From: Caldilineaceae bacterium | Lineage (GTDB): Bacteria > Chloroflexota > Anaerolineae > Caldilineales > Caldilineaceae | DNA length: 64,000 nucleotides | NCBI GenBank assembly: GCA_022821545.1 | Contig: JAJEDJ010000005.1 | Span: forward strand, 1-64,000 | Direction: 5' to 3' | Shown here: positions 9,461 to 18,806 of the stretch, in pieces | Layout: the number at the start of each line of letters is the position of its first letter | Numbering within the stretch: the first letter of the stretch is position 1 | Notes under the pieces: model-generated | Seen by the model: only the letters and a program-made list of their open reading frames with translations | What the model was told of the DNA's origin: nothing | Databases searched by the model: none | Position numbers and translations under genes: made by a program

Positions 9461-10267
9461 CTATCTGCGGGCGGCGCTTTCAATCATGGCTCGAAACAGG
9501 GAAAGTCCGAGCCCTTTACCATCTCCGAGAGGATTCTGGATAGGGTCAACGTGGTCCTCCGGATGGGGCATCAGACCGATGACATTACCGGCCCGATTAC
9601 AGATACCGGCTATGTCGGCAACAGATCCATTAGGGTTGATCGGATAGCGCCCATTGGCACGCGTTCCGTCGGTGTCGACGTAACGAAAAGCCACCAGCCC
9701 GTCCTCTTCCAGGCGCTCCAGCGCTTCATCATCCGACACTTGAAAATTGCCCTCCCCATGGGCAATCGGGCAAAAGACCGGCTCTCTTATCTGTGCCAGG
9801 CATCCGGCACGCGCTCCATTCTCCACCGCCAGATGAACCCACCGGCATTCAAAGCGATCGTGGGCGTTGTGGGTCAAGGTTACGTCTCGCCGCGCGACCG
9901 CCTGCCGTCCTTCAGACCGGCGCCCGCATTCGTCAGCGGCGCCTGGCAATAGGCCCGCCTTGACCAGGGTCTGAAAGCCGTTGCAGATGCCTAAGACCGG
10001 CTTACCCGTCTCGATAAATTCAGTCAACTCTTCATGAAAGTAGACATGCAGATCCAGGGCTTGGCGTACGCCTGCCCCGAGGGCATCGCCGTAGGAGAAT
10101 CCGCCCGGCAGAACCAGCATGCCAAAATCTGAGAAACGCGAAGTTCCTTCCCGCAGCTGATTGATATGCACAATGTGGGGCGAAGCGCCTGCAAGTTCGC
10201 AGGCTCGCGCTGCCTCGGCGTCACGGTTTGTGCCCGCGGCGTGCAGGATCAGGACGGGCAGTTTCAT
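9461..10267 (-). CDS. purQ: FGAM synthase, glutaminase subunit
   Basis: PurQ (268 residues) is a class I glutamine amidotransferase that supplies ammonia to PurL for FGAR amidation. The nucleophile Cys95 is in LGICNGFQ and the partners His235 and Glu237 in MPHPEDH. An upstream in-frame TTG (10288) would add seven residues; the ATG at 10267 begins the canonical [11 protein letters not shown] strand. It lies 52 bases after the purL stop. Confidence 0.96.
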   Translation of the reverse strand: MKLPVLILHAAGTNRDAEAARACELAGASPHIVHINQLREGTSRFSDFGMLVLPGGFSYGDALGAGVRQALDLHVYFHEELTEFIETGKPVLGICNGFQTLVKAGLLPGAADECGRRSEGRQAVARRDVTLTHNAHDRFECRWVHLAVENGARAGCLAQIREPVFCPIAHGEGNFQVSDDEALERLEEDGLVAFRYVDTDGTRANGRYPINPNGSVADIAGICNRAGNVIGLMPHPEDHVDPIQNPLGDGKGLGLSLFRAMIESAARR

Positions 10268-10319
10268 TGCATTCCCGCTGAGGCGCAATTGCGACAGTTA
10301 GGCATAAGACGCAAAGTTC

Positions 10320-13244
10320 TCAATCAGCTTCAGCCTCTTTCCAGGCTGAAAGAATTTCCTCAATCGAAATGTTGAAGACGGGCTCCCCGTTTCGGGCCCA
10401 GGCCAACCGATTGGCCTCCGTGACCTCTCCGATAAGCGCAACTGGCACATCAGAAAGGATCTCCTCCAGGGCGGCCCTGTCAGTGGGGGCCACCTCGAGC
10501 AAGAGACGACCGTTGGTTTCACTGAAAAGTGGGACATAGGGATGGGAAAAACCGCACCCAATTGCGGCCGAAATGTCCACAGACGCGCCCAGGCGGCCGC
10601 CAAGACACATTTCTGCCAATGCCACCGCCAGCCCGCCTTCGCTCAAATCGTGGCAGCTTTGGACCAGACCAGCTTGCATTGCTGTGTGAACGGCCCGATA
10701 GCGTTGCAAAGGCTCCTCGGGTAAGGAAGGAGGGTCACCGCCATTCCAGGCTAACAACTGGCCAAGGAGAGATCCTCCCAGTTCTTCGCGCGTTTCCCCC
10801 AACATGAAAATGCAGTTCCCCGGTTGCTTAAAGTGGGACGTGCATGTGCGGCGCATGTCTGGCACTATGCCGATGGCCGAAATGAGGAGTGTCCCCGGGA
10901 TAGGCCGGCCTTCGAACTCATTGTAAAGACTGTCCTTTCCGGAAATGAAGGGGGCATTGAATTTGACGGCGGCGTCGTAGCATCCCTGGCAGGCACGCAC
11001 CAGGGCGCCAAGTCGATCCGGAAAAGTAGGGTTGCCCCAGCAGAAGTTGTCCAGCAGCGCGATTCGGTCCGGGTCCGCGCCGACAGAAACGGCGTTGCGA
11101 AATGCTTCGTCGACTGCGCTGACTGCCATTGCGTAGCAGTCACGTTTTCCCAGAAGAGGGTTTATTCCCGCGCTGAGAGCGAACGCGCGTCCGTGGCCCC
11201 AAGTGCCGAGTGGTTTCAGCACAGCGGCATCTGCAGGTCCGTCCATGTGTGGGCCGACAAAAGGTCGAACCAATGTACCTCCGCGAACTTCATGGTCGTA
11301 CGTTCGAACGATTCGCTCTTTGCTGGCAACAGTTGGATGGCGAAGCATCCGGACGAGGAGTTCCTTTTCCTTCAACACCGGGCGGGCGCGCGCCAGGACT
11401 GTCTGCAGCGAGGACTGGTCCGGGGTACGCTCCCTGTATAGGGCGGTCCGGCTCGGGATGGGAAGGCCGTCATGCAAGAATGACATGGGCAGCTCGGCTA
11501 CGGCGCGGCCGCCGTAGCGCACACGCAGCCAGCCGTCGCCACTGAAGTGGCCCAAATCGCGCATCTCGACATCCCAGAGGTCTGACAGTTCCCGGAGACG
11601 CGAGAGGTTGCAGGGCCGTACTGCCAGGACCATTCTCTCCTGGGCTTCGGAAAGCCAGATTTCCCATGGCGTCAAGCCGGGATACTTGAGAGGAACATCC
11701 TGCAACTCGACGTCGGCGCCCAGCTTTTCGCCCATCTCCCCAACTGCCGAAGAAAGGCCGCCGGCGCCGCAGTCGGTGATGGCATTGTACAGGCGCTGGT
11801 CTCGGGCCGCTTCGACCAACTCAATCAGACCCTTCTCCGTAATGGGATCGCCGATCTGCACGGCGCTGCCGGACTCCGAATGCGTGTCCTGGGTCAGTTC
11901 AGCCGAAGAAAACGTTGCCCCATGAATGCCGTCGCGACCGGTGCGCCCTCCCAAAACAACGATGCGATCTCCCTGGCGGGGTTCCGTGGGATGGGATCCC
12001 TTAGGCAGCAGCCCCACCGCGCCGCAGAAGACCAAAGGATTGCCCAGATACCCTTCGTCGTATATGACAGCGCCATTCACGGTCGGCAGGCCCAGCTTGT
12101 TTCCGTAGTCACCGATGCCTGTGACGACCCCTTCCTCGACGCGGGCGGGGTGAAGAGTGCCAGCAGGGAGCTCTTCCGGGGGCACGTTCTGAGGGCCGAA
12201 GCAGAGGACGTCCGTGCAGGCGATTGGCCGGGCGGAAACGGCGATAATGTCGCGCACGACGCCGCCAATGCCGGTGTTGGCCCCACCGAACGGTTCGAGA
12301 GCAGAGGGGTGGTTGTGCGTCTCAACTTTGAACGCAAGATCGAACTGATCGTCAAACTCGATGATGCCGGCGTCGTCGACAAAGGCGGAACGCACCCAGG
12401 GGCGGTTGACACGCTCGGTAGCGGCCTGAATGCAGGTTCGCAGCAGCCCCTGGATTTCTTCAACAGAGAGGGCCTGCCCGCCGTCTGACCGCAGAGTGAA
12501 TGCTATGTTTGACTTGAAAGTCTTGTGGACGCAGTGCTCGCTCCAGGTTTGGGCCAGTGTTTCCAGTTCGACATCGGTGGGCGCCCGCCCGATCTCATCG
12601 TAGAAGCTCTGGATCTCCTTCATCTCTTCGGCGTCAAGCGAGAGCAGCCGCTCCCGACTGCAAGCAAGCAACTCCTCCTCGTTAAGCCCTGTCAGGGAGA
12701 CCTGTTCCACATGGTCGCGGGAATCGCTGCTGTGGCCAAAAAGGGGTTCGATTGCACCGAGGCTGTAGCGCTCAATCGTGTCATTGCACAGCAGGTCTCG
12801 GGCGAGTCGGTGCAGGTCCGTCCGGGAAAGGTCCCCTTTCAGGCGAAATTGCGCGGCGGTCGCTGCCTCTAAATCGTGGATACCCAGTTCAGCGGCGCCG
12901 CGTTCCAGAACACGTGCGGCCACATCGGTTACGCCGGGGCGAAGGGCGACCTCGATGACATGCTCGTCTGAAGCGTTTGAGGGTTGAGTTTGACTGTCGT
13001 CCGGGCAGGGGCGCGGCTGGGATATAACCCGGGCCGATTCGGTTACCGGATCGACCAGGAGTAAGTCACACAGCCTTTTGATTTGGTCCGAGCTTGGGGC
13101 TCTTGCGGCGTGGTACGCAATGAAGTAGATCTGTGTCCTGTTGCAGGACCGGAGGGAGCTGATGCCTATTCTGTGCGCGGCGGCAGCGATCCTGGGCTCG
13201 CCTTCTTCGCTGTGTTTGGTGACTTCGATGCGGATCTTGTTCAC
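10320..13244 (-). CDS. purL: FGAM synthase with PurS-like N-terminus (PurSL)
   Basis: The protein (about 974 residues) converts FGAR to FGAM using ammonia from PurQ. The core from about residue 215 contains [33 protein letters not shown] and [10 protein letters not shown]. It is longer than stand-alone PurL (about 740) and shorter than the single-chain enzyme (about 1300). The first 180 residues hold two segments resembling PurS halves (IRIEVTKH onward and [11 protein letters not shown] onward). No separate purS is present. GTG at 13244 has AGAGG 7 bases upstream; an upstream GTG at 13259 would add five residues. It is the first protein gene of the purine run. Confidence 0.95.
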   Translation of the reverse strand: MNKIRIEVTKHSEEGEPRIAAAAHRIGISSLRSCNRTQIYFIAYHAARAPSSDQIKRLCDLLLVDPVTESARVISQPRPCPDDSQTQPSNASDEHVIEVALRPGVTDVAARVLERGAAELGIHDLEAATAAQFRLKGDLSRTDLHRLARDLLCNDTIERYSLGAIEPLFGHSSDSRDHVEQVSLTGLNEEELLACSRERLLSLDAEEMKEIQSFYDEIGRAPTDVELETLAQTWSEHCVHKTFKSNIAFTLRSDGGQALSVEEIQGLLRTCIQAATERVNRPWVRSAFVDDAGIIEFDDQFDLAFKVETHNHPSALEPFGGANTGIGGVVRDIIAVSARPIACTDVLCFGPQNVPPEELPAGTLHPARVEEGVVTGIGDYGNKLGLPTVNGAVIYDEGYLGNPLVFCGAVGLLPKGSHPTEPRQGDRIVVLGGRTGRDGIHGATFSSAELTQDTHSESGSAVQIGDPITEKGLIELVEAARDQRLYNAITDCGAGGLSSAVGEMGEKLGADVELQDVPLKYPGLTPWEIWLSEAQERMVLAVRPCNLSRLRELSDLWDVEMRDLGHFSGDGWLRVRYGGRAVAELPMSFLHDGLPIPSRTALYRERTPDQSSLQTVLARARPVLKEKELLVRMLRHPTVASKERIVRTYDHEVRGGTLVRPFVGPHMDGPADAAVLKPLGTWGHGRAFALSAGINPLLGKRDCYAMAVSAVDEAFRNAVSVGADPDRIALLDNFCWGNPTFPDRLGALVRACQGCYDAAVKFNAPFISGKDSLYNEFEGRPIPGTLLISAIGIVPDMRRTCTSHFKQPGNCIFMLGETREELGGSLLGQLLAWNGGDPPSLPEEPLQRYRAVHTAMQAGLVQSCHDLSEGGLAVALAEMCLGGRLGASVDISAAIGCGFSHPYVPLFSETNGRLLLEVAPTDRAALEEILSDVPVALIGEVTEANRLAWARNGEPVFNISIEEILSAWKEAEAD

Positions 13245-13259
13245 AGCGGGCCTCTGCAC

Positions 13260-13312
13260 AAAAAAGCCCCGATGTCATGCTGTGGAAAACCACCTTATGA
13301 CAATGGGCTTTT
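13260..13312 (-). terminator. Long hairpin with U tract between tRNA-Glu and purL
   Basis: Read on the minus strand, AAAAGCCC, TGTCAT and GTGG pair in order with CCAC, ATGACA and GGGCTTTT around a TTTT loop, with small internal loops. Six T residues follow at 13265-13260. The U tract ends 11 bases before the AGAGG of purL. It is either the terminator of tRNA-Glu or an attenuator controlling the purine genes. Confidence 0.75.
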
Positions 13313-13333
13313 CTGAAAACGCAGGTGCGGAAT

Positions 13334-13356
13334 GGGCCTTTCCGGTCGGACGGCCC
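13334..13356 (-). other. Hairpin in the tRNA-Glu trailer
   Basis: GGGCC at 13334-13338 pairs with GGCCC at 13352-13356, enclosing TCCG/CGGA. It begins 5 bases past the tRNA 3' end. It may guide 3' processing of the tRNA or pause transcription before the larger hairpin. Confidence 0.45.
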
Positions 13357-13361
13357 TGCTG

Positions 13362-13434
13362 TACCCCCAAGGGGATTCGAACCCCTGTTGCAGGCTTGAA
13401 AGGCCTGAGTCCTGGTCCTCTAGACGATGGGGGC
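13362..13434 (-). tRNA. tRNA-Glu (anticodon TTC)
   Basis: On the minus strand the acceptor GCCCCCA pairs with TGGGGGT, position 1-72 being a G-U wobble, with discriminator A. The anticodon stem CAGGC/GCCTG encloses CTTTCAA, giving anticodon TTC. The T arm AGGGG-TTCGAAT-CCCCT and the D arm TCGTCTAGAGG are standard for tRNA-Glu. CCA is not encoded. It is upstream of and co-oriented with the purine genes. Confidence 0.95.
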
Positions 13435-13596
13435 GCGCTGCTTTCCGGCGCACAAATCAGTCTATCAGTAAGGCGGTACGCAGGTCAAATTATGGGGCGT
13501 TCCGGATCGAGTTGGATTGACGAACTCGGTGCGTAGTCGAGGCTGGAGTTCAGGCCCGCGGCCGGAAAGAAATCGGGCTTGAAGATCAATGGACAA

Positions 13597-13624
13597 TTGC
13601 TGGTTTTTTCAATCCTTGTAATAT
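13597..13624 (+). promoter_or_regulatory. Candidate promoter of the amino-acid binding protein gene
   Basis: TTGCTG (13597-13602), a 16-base spacer and TAATAT (13619-13624) lie in an AT-rich stretch about 68 bases before the ATG at 13692. Confidence 0.45.
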
Positions 13625-13691
13625 CATATAAGGAAGAGTGAATTTGCAGTTCATCGGAGTTATTCCAACTGACCACGAAGGAGTAAGCGCA

Positions 13692-14591
13692 ATGAGACGA
13701 TTATTGCCTTTCCTGATTTTTGCTGCATTTTGTATCGGCGCCTGTGTGGCTCCGGTCGCGCCCCAGGATGGCGCGGTTGCGAGCGGCGGCGACCAGTCCG
13801 CCGAAGTCGGCGATCTGTTGGGGGAGATTCTGACACGCGGCACCGTCCGAATATCCACAGACCCAAACTATGCGCCCCAGAGCTTCCTCGACGAGAGCGG
13901 AAACTTCGTGGGCTTTGACGTCGACGTAGCTGAGGAGATCGCCCGGCGCCTTGGTGTTGAAGTGGAGTTTGTCACCCCGGACTGGGACATTATTACGGCC
14001 GGTAACTGGGGGGACCAGTGGGACATGAGCGTTGGGTCAATGACAGTCACGACGGCGCGGCAAGAGGTCCTGGAATTCGCGTCTCCACCATATTACTACA
14101 CGCCGGCCCAGTTCGCGGCAGTGGATGGCTCCGGTATCGATACGCTGGACGACCTGAATGGCGCCGCCATCTGCGTTGGCGTCTCCACCACGTATGAGAG
14201 CTGGTTGACAGGTGATATGGAGGGACTTGGATTGCCAGCCGCCAGCTTCTATGTTGACGCCCCGCCTGCCGGTGTATCGATCGTCCCCCTGACCACCGAC
14301 AACGACTGCGCGCAACAGATTCAGGCCGGCCGCCAGGAATTTCTAGCCTTCCTGACCTCAAATACTGTGGTGGAGGCCGCCATCGCGGAAGGCGTCGCCA
14401 TTCACAAAGTGGGAAACCCGGTCTTTTCGGAGAATCTCGCGGTGGCTTTCGACAAGAATGCTTCCAAAGATATCGCCGGACTGGTAGACAAAGTCAGTGA
14501 GATAATCGCTGCTATGCACGCTGACGGCACTTTGAGAAACCTGTCGGAGGAGTGGTTCGGCGAGGATCTGACGAGCGATCCCACGCAGTAG
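13692..14591 (+). CDS. Amino-acid ABC transporter binding lipoprotein
   Basis: A 299-residue family-3 solute-binding protein. A signal peptide MRRLLPFLIFAAFCIGAC ends in a lipobox with Cys18, so the protein is probably lipid-anchored outside the membrane. The fold signature is clear: GTVRISTDPNYAPQSF, VGFDVDVAEEIARRLG, then AICVGVSTTYESWL. An upstream in-frame start at 13638 has no signal sequence; ATG 13692 has GAAGGAG about 10 bases upstream. The next gene is the matching permease. No ATPase gene is nearby; the closest of this class is aapP at 38560-39309. The substrate is a polar amino acid or similar compound. Confidence 0.9.
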   Translation: MRRLLPFLIFAAFCIGACVAPVAPQDGAVASGGDQSAEVGDLLGEILTRGTVRISTDPNYAPQSFLDESGNFVGFDVDVAEEIARRLGVEVEFVTPDWDIITAGNWGDQWDMSVGSMTVTTARQEVLEFASPPYYYTPAQFAAVDGSGIDTLDDLNGAAICVGVSTTYESWLTGDMEGLGLPAASFYVDAPPAGVSIVPLTTDNDCAQQIQAGRQEFLAFLTSNTVVEAAIAEGVAIHKVGNPVFSENLAVAFDKNASKDIAGLVDKVSEIIAAMHADGTLRNLSEEWFGEDLTSDPTQ

Positions 14592-14606
14592 ACGAAAAAA
14601 GAGCTG

Positions 14607-14622
14607 TGGAAATCGATTTCCA
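14607..14622. repeat. Perfect 16-base palindrome between binding protein and permease genes
   Basis: TGGAAATCGATTTCCA is fully self-complementary and lies 16 bases after the binding-protein stop. A small hairpin, CGGC-TTTC-GCCG, follows at 14632-14643. In RNA it could fold as a stem with a short terminal loop; in DNA it could be an operator. Confidence 0.6.
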
Positions 14623-14682
14623 AGCGTGAATCGGCTTTCGCCGCGTGAAATCGTATGTGATGTCATTGAAACCGGAAGAGGA

Positions 14683-15537
14683 ATGACGACAGCGCCTCCT
14701 GACGACCGTTTCGCTATTCAAGCTGAGCAGATCATGGCGTCGCAGCGGCGTGACGCACGCCGCTTTGAAATTGGCGTGCGCATTTCGTATGCCGTGCTCC
14801 TGGTGGCCCTTGTGTACGCATTCAGCGGTTCTCGTTTCACAGTCGCCGGTCTACAGTTCACGACGATTTCCCTGGACTGGAGTTTCATTCGCAGCCACTG
14901 GTTTTTCATCTTCAACGGCGTCTGGCTGACAATTCTGCTGTCGGCTCTGTCGATCACACTGGCGACGGTTCTGTCGCTTCTGGGCGCGCTGGGGCGCCTG
15001 TCGAAGTCGGCGCCGGCATACGCGCTGGCGACCTTCTACATCTCGCTGATTCGAGGAACGCCCCTGCTGCTGCAGGTCGTATTCTTCTTTCTCGCCCTGC
15101 CGCAGCTCGGCATTCGCCTTTCGGGCCTGTCGGCCGGTGTCTTGGCGCTGGGGCTGAACTACGGCGCCTATATGACGGAGATCATGCGGGCGGGCATTCA
15201 GTCTGTGGACGCGGGCCAGCGGGATGCCGCCAAGTCCATGGGCATGACTCACTTTCAGATCATGCGGTTCATCGTATTGCCCCAGGCTTTGCGGCTGGTC
15301 ATCCCGCCGATAGGAAACCAGTTCATCGCCATGCTGAAGGATACATCGCTGATTTCGGTTACGGGCTTCGTGTGGGAGCTGCTTTGGAGGGCACAGAAGC
15401 AGGGTCGGGCCAACTTTCGCAGCCTCGAAGCGCTTCTGATCGCGGCGGTCTTCTACTGGATCATTACAATTATTTTTTCGGCCGTTCAAGCGCAAATCGA
15501 GCTGCGTCTCTCGCGTGGTTACCGGTCGGCCCTGTAG
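14683..15537 (+). CDS. Amino-acid ABC transporter permease
   Basis: A 284-residue His/Glu/Gln-type permease with a long N-terminal tail and at least five membrane helices. The GxxAL-type contact region reads SLIRGTPLLLQVVFF, and the EAA-like loop is DAAKSMGMTHFQIMRFIVLPQALR, where the ATPase docks. ATG 14683 follows GGAAGAGGA; a GTG at 14626 would add 19 residues. It works with the preceding lipoprotein and needs an ATPase not encoded beside it. Confidence 0.9.
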   Translation: MTTAPPDDRFAIQAEQIMASQRRDARRFEIGVRISYAVLLVALVYAFSGSRFTVAGLQFTTISLDWSFIRSHWFFIFNGVWLTILLSALSITLATVLSLLGALGRLSKSAPAYALATFYISLIRGTPLLLQVVFFFLALPQLGIRLSGLSAGVLALGLNYGAYMTEIMRAGIQSVDAGQRDAAKSMGMTHFQIMRFIVLPQALRLVIPPIGNQFIAMLKDTSLISVTGFVWELLWRAQKQGRANFRSLEALLIAAVFYWIITIIFSAVQAQIELRLSRGYRSAL

Positions 15538-15618
15538 AACAAGACTAGCTGCGGCCGGCGAGCCGAACACACTGCATTCACTTCGAACATTTACTTTTTA
15601 GGTTGGAGGAAGGAATAC

Positions 15619-16725
15619 ATGACACAAGGCAAGACTCGCATTGGGATCATAGGTGTAGGCCAGATCGGCAAGGGCCACGTTCGCAAGTATATGGAGATGC
15701 CGCACGTAGAGATAGCGGCCATTGCAGACATCAACGAAGCCGAGGCACAGCGTGTGGCGTCAGACAACGGCATCGCAACCGTTTACAACAGTTTCCGGCA
15801 GCTGCTCGCCCGAGACGACATCAAGGCGGTTGATGTCTGCCTGCACAACAACTACCACATGCCGGCGACGGTGGCAGCGCTGGAAGCGGGCAAGCATGTG
15901 TTCTGCGAAAAGCCAATGGCCGGCGCCTATATCGACGCCGAAAAGATGCTGGAAGCATCCAGGGATTGCGGCAAGATGCTCAGCATCCAGAACCGGGAGT
16001 ATTTTACCAACGAGACCAAGGCGGCCAAGTCGTTGATTGACGGGGGTCATCTGGGGAAACTGTATCACGCCCGCTCAACAGGCTATCGCCGGCGGGGAAG
16101 GCCCTTCGTGGACGGCTACGGCTCTCCACTATTCGTCAACAAAGAGACCGCCAGCGGCGGCGCGCTCTATGACATGGGCGTCTATCACATTTCGACAGTT
16201 CTCTACCTGCTGGGCAACCCGGACGTGCTGCGAATCTCCGGCAAAACATACCAGGAGATCGCTATGGACGCGGGTCGTCGAGATCGGAGCAACTACAATG
16301 TGGAGGAGCTGGGCCTGGGCTTTGTGCGCTTGGCCGACAACATTACTTTGGACATTATCGAGGCCTGGGCCATTCATTTGGACGCCTTCGAGGGTTCATA
16401 CGTTGTCGGCAACGAAGGCGGCGTGCGCCTGGACCCGTTCGGCTACTTCCATAGCGCCGGCGACCTGGATTTGGACTCCACTGCCAATCTGCAGATGTTC
16501 GACTTCCGGCTCCACAACGTACACGGGCAGGGAGACATCTACGACAGCGAGCAGGAGCATTGGATCGCCGCGGTGGAAGGCAGGGTAGAGCTTCTTCCGA
16601 CGGCTGAGATCGCCCTGAACTGCATGCTGATCTCTGAGGGCATCTACCTGTCCAATCAGTTGGGGCGGGAGGTAAGCGCGGAGGAGGTGCGAGAGGCTTC
16701 GGTCTCGACGGCCGTCGCCATCTGA
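15619..16725 (+). CDS. Gfo/Idh/MocA family dehydrogenase
   Basis: A 368-residue NAD(P)-dependent oxidoreductase. The dinucleotide loop GVGQIG is at residues 12-17, the hallmark EKP at 97-99, and DMGVYH near 187-192 supplies the usual catalytic Asp/His pair. Such enzymes oxidise sugars, inositols or sugar acids at a ring hydroxyl; the substrate cannot be read here. The ATG has GGAGGAAGG 6 bases upstream. It stands after the amino-acid permease but is separated by 81 bases and ends at a strong terminator shared with the convergent bicupin gene. Confidence 0.9.
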   Translation: MTQGKTRIGIIGVGQIGKGHVRKYMEMPHVEIAAIADINEAEAQRVASDNGIATVYNSFRQLLARDDIKAVDVCLHNNYHMPATVAALEAGKHVFCEKPMAGAYIDAEKMLEASRDCGKMLSIQNREYFTNETKAAKSLIDGGHLGKLYHARSTGYRRRGRPFVDGYGSPLFVNKETASGGALYDMGVYHISTVLYLLGNPDVLRISGKTYQEIAMDAGRRDRSNYNVEELGLGFVRLADNITLDIIEAWAIHLDAFEGSYVVGNEGGVRLDPFGYFHSAGDLDLDSTANLQMFDFRLHNVHGQGDIYDSEQEHWIAAVEGRVELLPTAEIALNCMLISEGIYLSNQLGREVSAEEVREASVSTAVAI

Positions 16726-16763
16726 ATAGGTAGCCGGATTCTGTCAGTTCTTGAAAATCAGAC

Positions 16764-16801
16764 AGGGCGCTAAGGAGTCATCTTCCTATCCTTAGCGCCC
16801 T
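16764..16801. terminator. Bidirectional terminator
   Basis: AGGGCGCTAAGGA (16764-16776) and TCCTTAGCGCCCT (16789-16801) form a perfect 13-base stem with a 12-base loop, between two convergent genes. Short T runs lie on both sides. Confidence 0.8.
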
Positions 16802-16840
16802 TTGGCGTTCCAACAGTCTTGCAAAGAAAGCCAGGACCCG

Positions 16841-17572
16841 TTAAATGGCCTGGCAGCGAATGAGACGGGCTGTTTCTTCTCCTTCGTTGCGGACGGACTG
16901 GACCTCGCCGGGAGGAATGAATGCGCCTTCGTGACGTGAAGCGTGCAGCGTTTGTCCGCCGGACGTAATGGCCACCTCCCCGCTCCAGACAAACCAGACG
17001 GCTTCCTTGTCATCCGAGGCGGACGCCGTCAAATGTCCTCCCTGCCCAAGTTCAAAGTAGGCCAGCCGCATTTCCGGTGTCCCCGTGGCGGGAGAAGCCG
17101 GGGCCCACGACTTCGTCGTCCCGTCTCTTGAAGGGTTCCCCGAGGCGAGATTGTCGATCCGCACCGTTGTCTGATGGTCTTCGGGCGGGCGCGGCGTCGT
17201 GCCCGTCTTGGAGGGGTCGCGCTCGCCCCGGTACAGGGCCTGATCGGGAGGCGCCTGGAAACTGATCAGGGTCGCCTCGGCGCCGCTGGTATTGACTGTA
17301 CCGTGTACTTCGGGCGACGGCACGTATGCAAACTGGCCCGACCTGATTGGCGTGTAGACGTCCCCTTGCCGTACCGAAACGCCTCCTTCCAGGACTATGA
17401 ATATGTCCGCAGACTCTTCGTGAAAGTGCTGTGGGAACTCTTCGCCGGCCTGAAAGACCGAATAGTTCAGAGTAATGTCCTGGGCGCCGGTAGACGGCCC
17501 AACGAGGTTTCGGGAATCGCCTTTGCCCATCTTGAAGGCAGCGGCCTTGCCGGCCGAAAGAAGGGTTGCCAT
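16841..17572 (-). CDS. Two-domain cupin protein
   Basis: A 243-residue bicupin. The first barrel (about 30-110) contains QHFHEESADIFIVLEGG and the second (about 165-243) KEAVWFVWSGEVAI, so metal-binding His residues are clear only in the first. Cupins may be dioxygenases, isomerases or sugar-binding regulators; nothing here decides. ATG 17572 has AGGAGA 8 bases upstream. It follows the PhyH-like gene on the same strand after 154 bases and is probably co-transcribed with it. Confidence 0.8.
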   Translation of the reverse strand: MATLLSAGKAAAFKMGKGDSRNLVGPSTGAQDITLNYSVFQAGEEFPQHFHEESADIFIVLEGGVSVRQGDVYTPIRSGQFAYVPSPEVHGTVNTSGAEATLISFQAPPDQALYRGERDPSKTGTTPRPPEDHQTTVRIDNLASGNPSRDGTTKSWAPASPATGTPEMRLAYFELGQGGHLTASASDDKEAVWFVWSGEVAITSGGQTLHASRHEGAFIPPGEVQSVRNEGEETARLIRCQAI

Positions 17573-17726
17573 GGAATGGTCTCCTGCTGTACATGTTTAA
17601 GGTCCGGACAGACCACAAAGATTTCCAAGCACTGACAATGCCGCCGCGGGCCGGCGCGGGATTGTAAGCAACTGCGCAGCTCCGCGTTAAGTCCGGCCAC
17701 GGGCGGAGGTGTTCCTCGCGCCTTGC

Positions 17727-18620
17727 CTAGACACCGTAGTGGGAACCGTCGCTCAGATTATTTGCGGCGCGCACGGGTCGGAAAAGAGTTTGACGCAGAG
17801 GCGGCATCGAGGCAACGAGCTCGGGATCCGGGTCCCAGTCGTGCCATTTGCTGTCCACGGTGTTGTAACAGCTGAAAATAGCAACCCGCTCATGCTCGCG
17901 ATTGGTCCAGGGACGAGCGCTGTGGGTCAGAGATTCAGTAAAGAACAGGACGGAGCCGGCAGGGCATGTGTATTCGGTCCAGATGGGCGAGAAGGGGTCG
18001 TGGATCGAGTCGGGCGCGGGATAAGCGGCTTTGTGACTTCCGGTTACCAGTAGCGTGCCGTCGCCCTCGCAGACGGGATTCAACTCCCAGACGACGCGAG
18101 TTAGGCCTGCGTGCGACTTGCCGGGAACGCTGTGATAGAAGTGTGTGTCGCCGGGAAAGCGGAAGAAACCGCTGCCGTTGTGCGGCCCAAACTGGCCATC
18201 GCCAGCCTTGCGGTAGAACAGGCTGCTAGACTCCATGCGGAATCCATAACAGTTCTGTCGCGAAAGAGGCGGGAAGGCGACGAACTCGTTCATAAAACCG
18301 ACAACGACCGGATGATCGGTGAGCTTCTGCAGCGGGCCTCCCAGAGGAGAGCGTTCGCGCTCGGGGATTGAGTCCGGATCGTGTTGAAGCTGCAGGCCGA
18401 AATCGCGCATCTCCCTTGCTTCTTCTTCGTCCAAAACGCCGGGGATGAGGAGCCAGCCGTGCATGTCAAAGAGGTACTTCTGTTCCGGTGTGAGGTCTAC
18501 GACGGCCAGGCCGTCGGCATTGACACTGGGGAACTCTTGCGCGCTCATGTCAAGTTGCTGGCCGAGGCTGTGCGCGAAAAGGTATGGCGTGTTCTTGGCA
18601 CTCTGACTGTTGGTGGCCAT
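17727..18620 (-). CDS. PhyH-family oxygenase with HxG motif
   Basis: A 297-residue protein of the phytanoyl-CoA dioxygenase family of non-heme iron, 2-oxoglutarate enzymes. The fold is supported by FDMHGWLLIPGVL, TRVVWELNPVCEGDGTL, VTGSHKAAYPAP and a C-terminal LTHSARPWTNREHERVAIF carrying the distal His233 and 2-oxoglutarate-binding Arg245. The proximal motif reads His147-Asn-Gly149, so the usual iron-binding Asp is replaced by Gly, as in Fe/2OG halogenases. It is divergent from a sugar ABC cassette. It may be a halogenase, an atypical oxygenase or inactive. Confidence 0.82.
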   Translation of the reverse strand: MATNSQSAKNTPYLFAHSLGQQLDMSAQEFPSVNADGLAVVDLTPEQKYLFDMHGWLLIPGVLDEEEAREMRDFGLQLQHDPDSIPERERSPLGGPLQKLTDHPVVVGFMNEFVAFPPLSRQNCYGFRMESSSLFYRKAGDGQFGPHNGSGFFRFPGDTHFYHSVPGKSHAGLTRVVWELNPVCEGDGTLLVTGSHKAAYPAPDSIHDPFSPIWTEYTCPAGSVLFFTESLTHSARPWTNREHERVAIFSCYNTVDSKWHDWDPDPELVASMPPLRQTLFRPVRAANNLSDGSHYGV

Positions 18621-18668
18621 CGGATTTCAAGTCCTTTCTGAATTGCGTGCGGCCTTTGTCTGCTTGAA

Positions 18669-18699
18669 CAGAGAGTTGTGACCTTCCGGTAACTCTCTG
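18669..18699 (-). promoter_or_regulatory. Stem-loop in the leader of the PhyH-like gene
   Basis: CAGAGAGTT (18669-18677) and AACTCTCTG (18691-18699) form a perfect 9-base stem with a 13-base loop. It lies 48 bases upstream of the ATG at 18620, within the likely transcript. No U tract follows. Confidence 0.5.
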
Positions 18700-18776
18700 G
18701 GGGGATCATACATCAAGAGCAAGCAATGATAAAGCGCGCATTGAAACCTGGGCCCATTCGGGGCCATTCGAGGCGT

Positions 18777-18806
18777 TTGCCTGTCAATTGGCAGGCGTGA
18801 TACACT
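18777..18806 (+). promoter_or_regulatory. Promoter with overlapping operator-like palindrome
   Basis: TTGCCT (18777-18782), an 18-base spacer and TACACT (18801-18806) form a candidate promoter for the sugar-transport operon. GCCTGTCAATTGGCAGGC at 18779-18796, an 18-base palindrome with one mismatched pair, overlaps the -35 and spacer. A repressor bound there would block transcription. Palindromes of this size are typical of LacI-family operators, but the centre CAATTG is not the usual CG. Confidence 0.5.

Noticed and set aside
14851..15570. 239-codon minus-strand frame opposite the amino-acid permease
   Set aside because: Gln/Arg-rich reverse reading of hydrophobic codons, a standard artefact.
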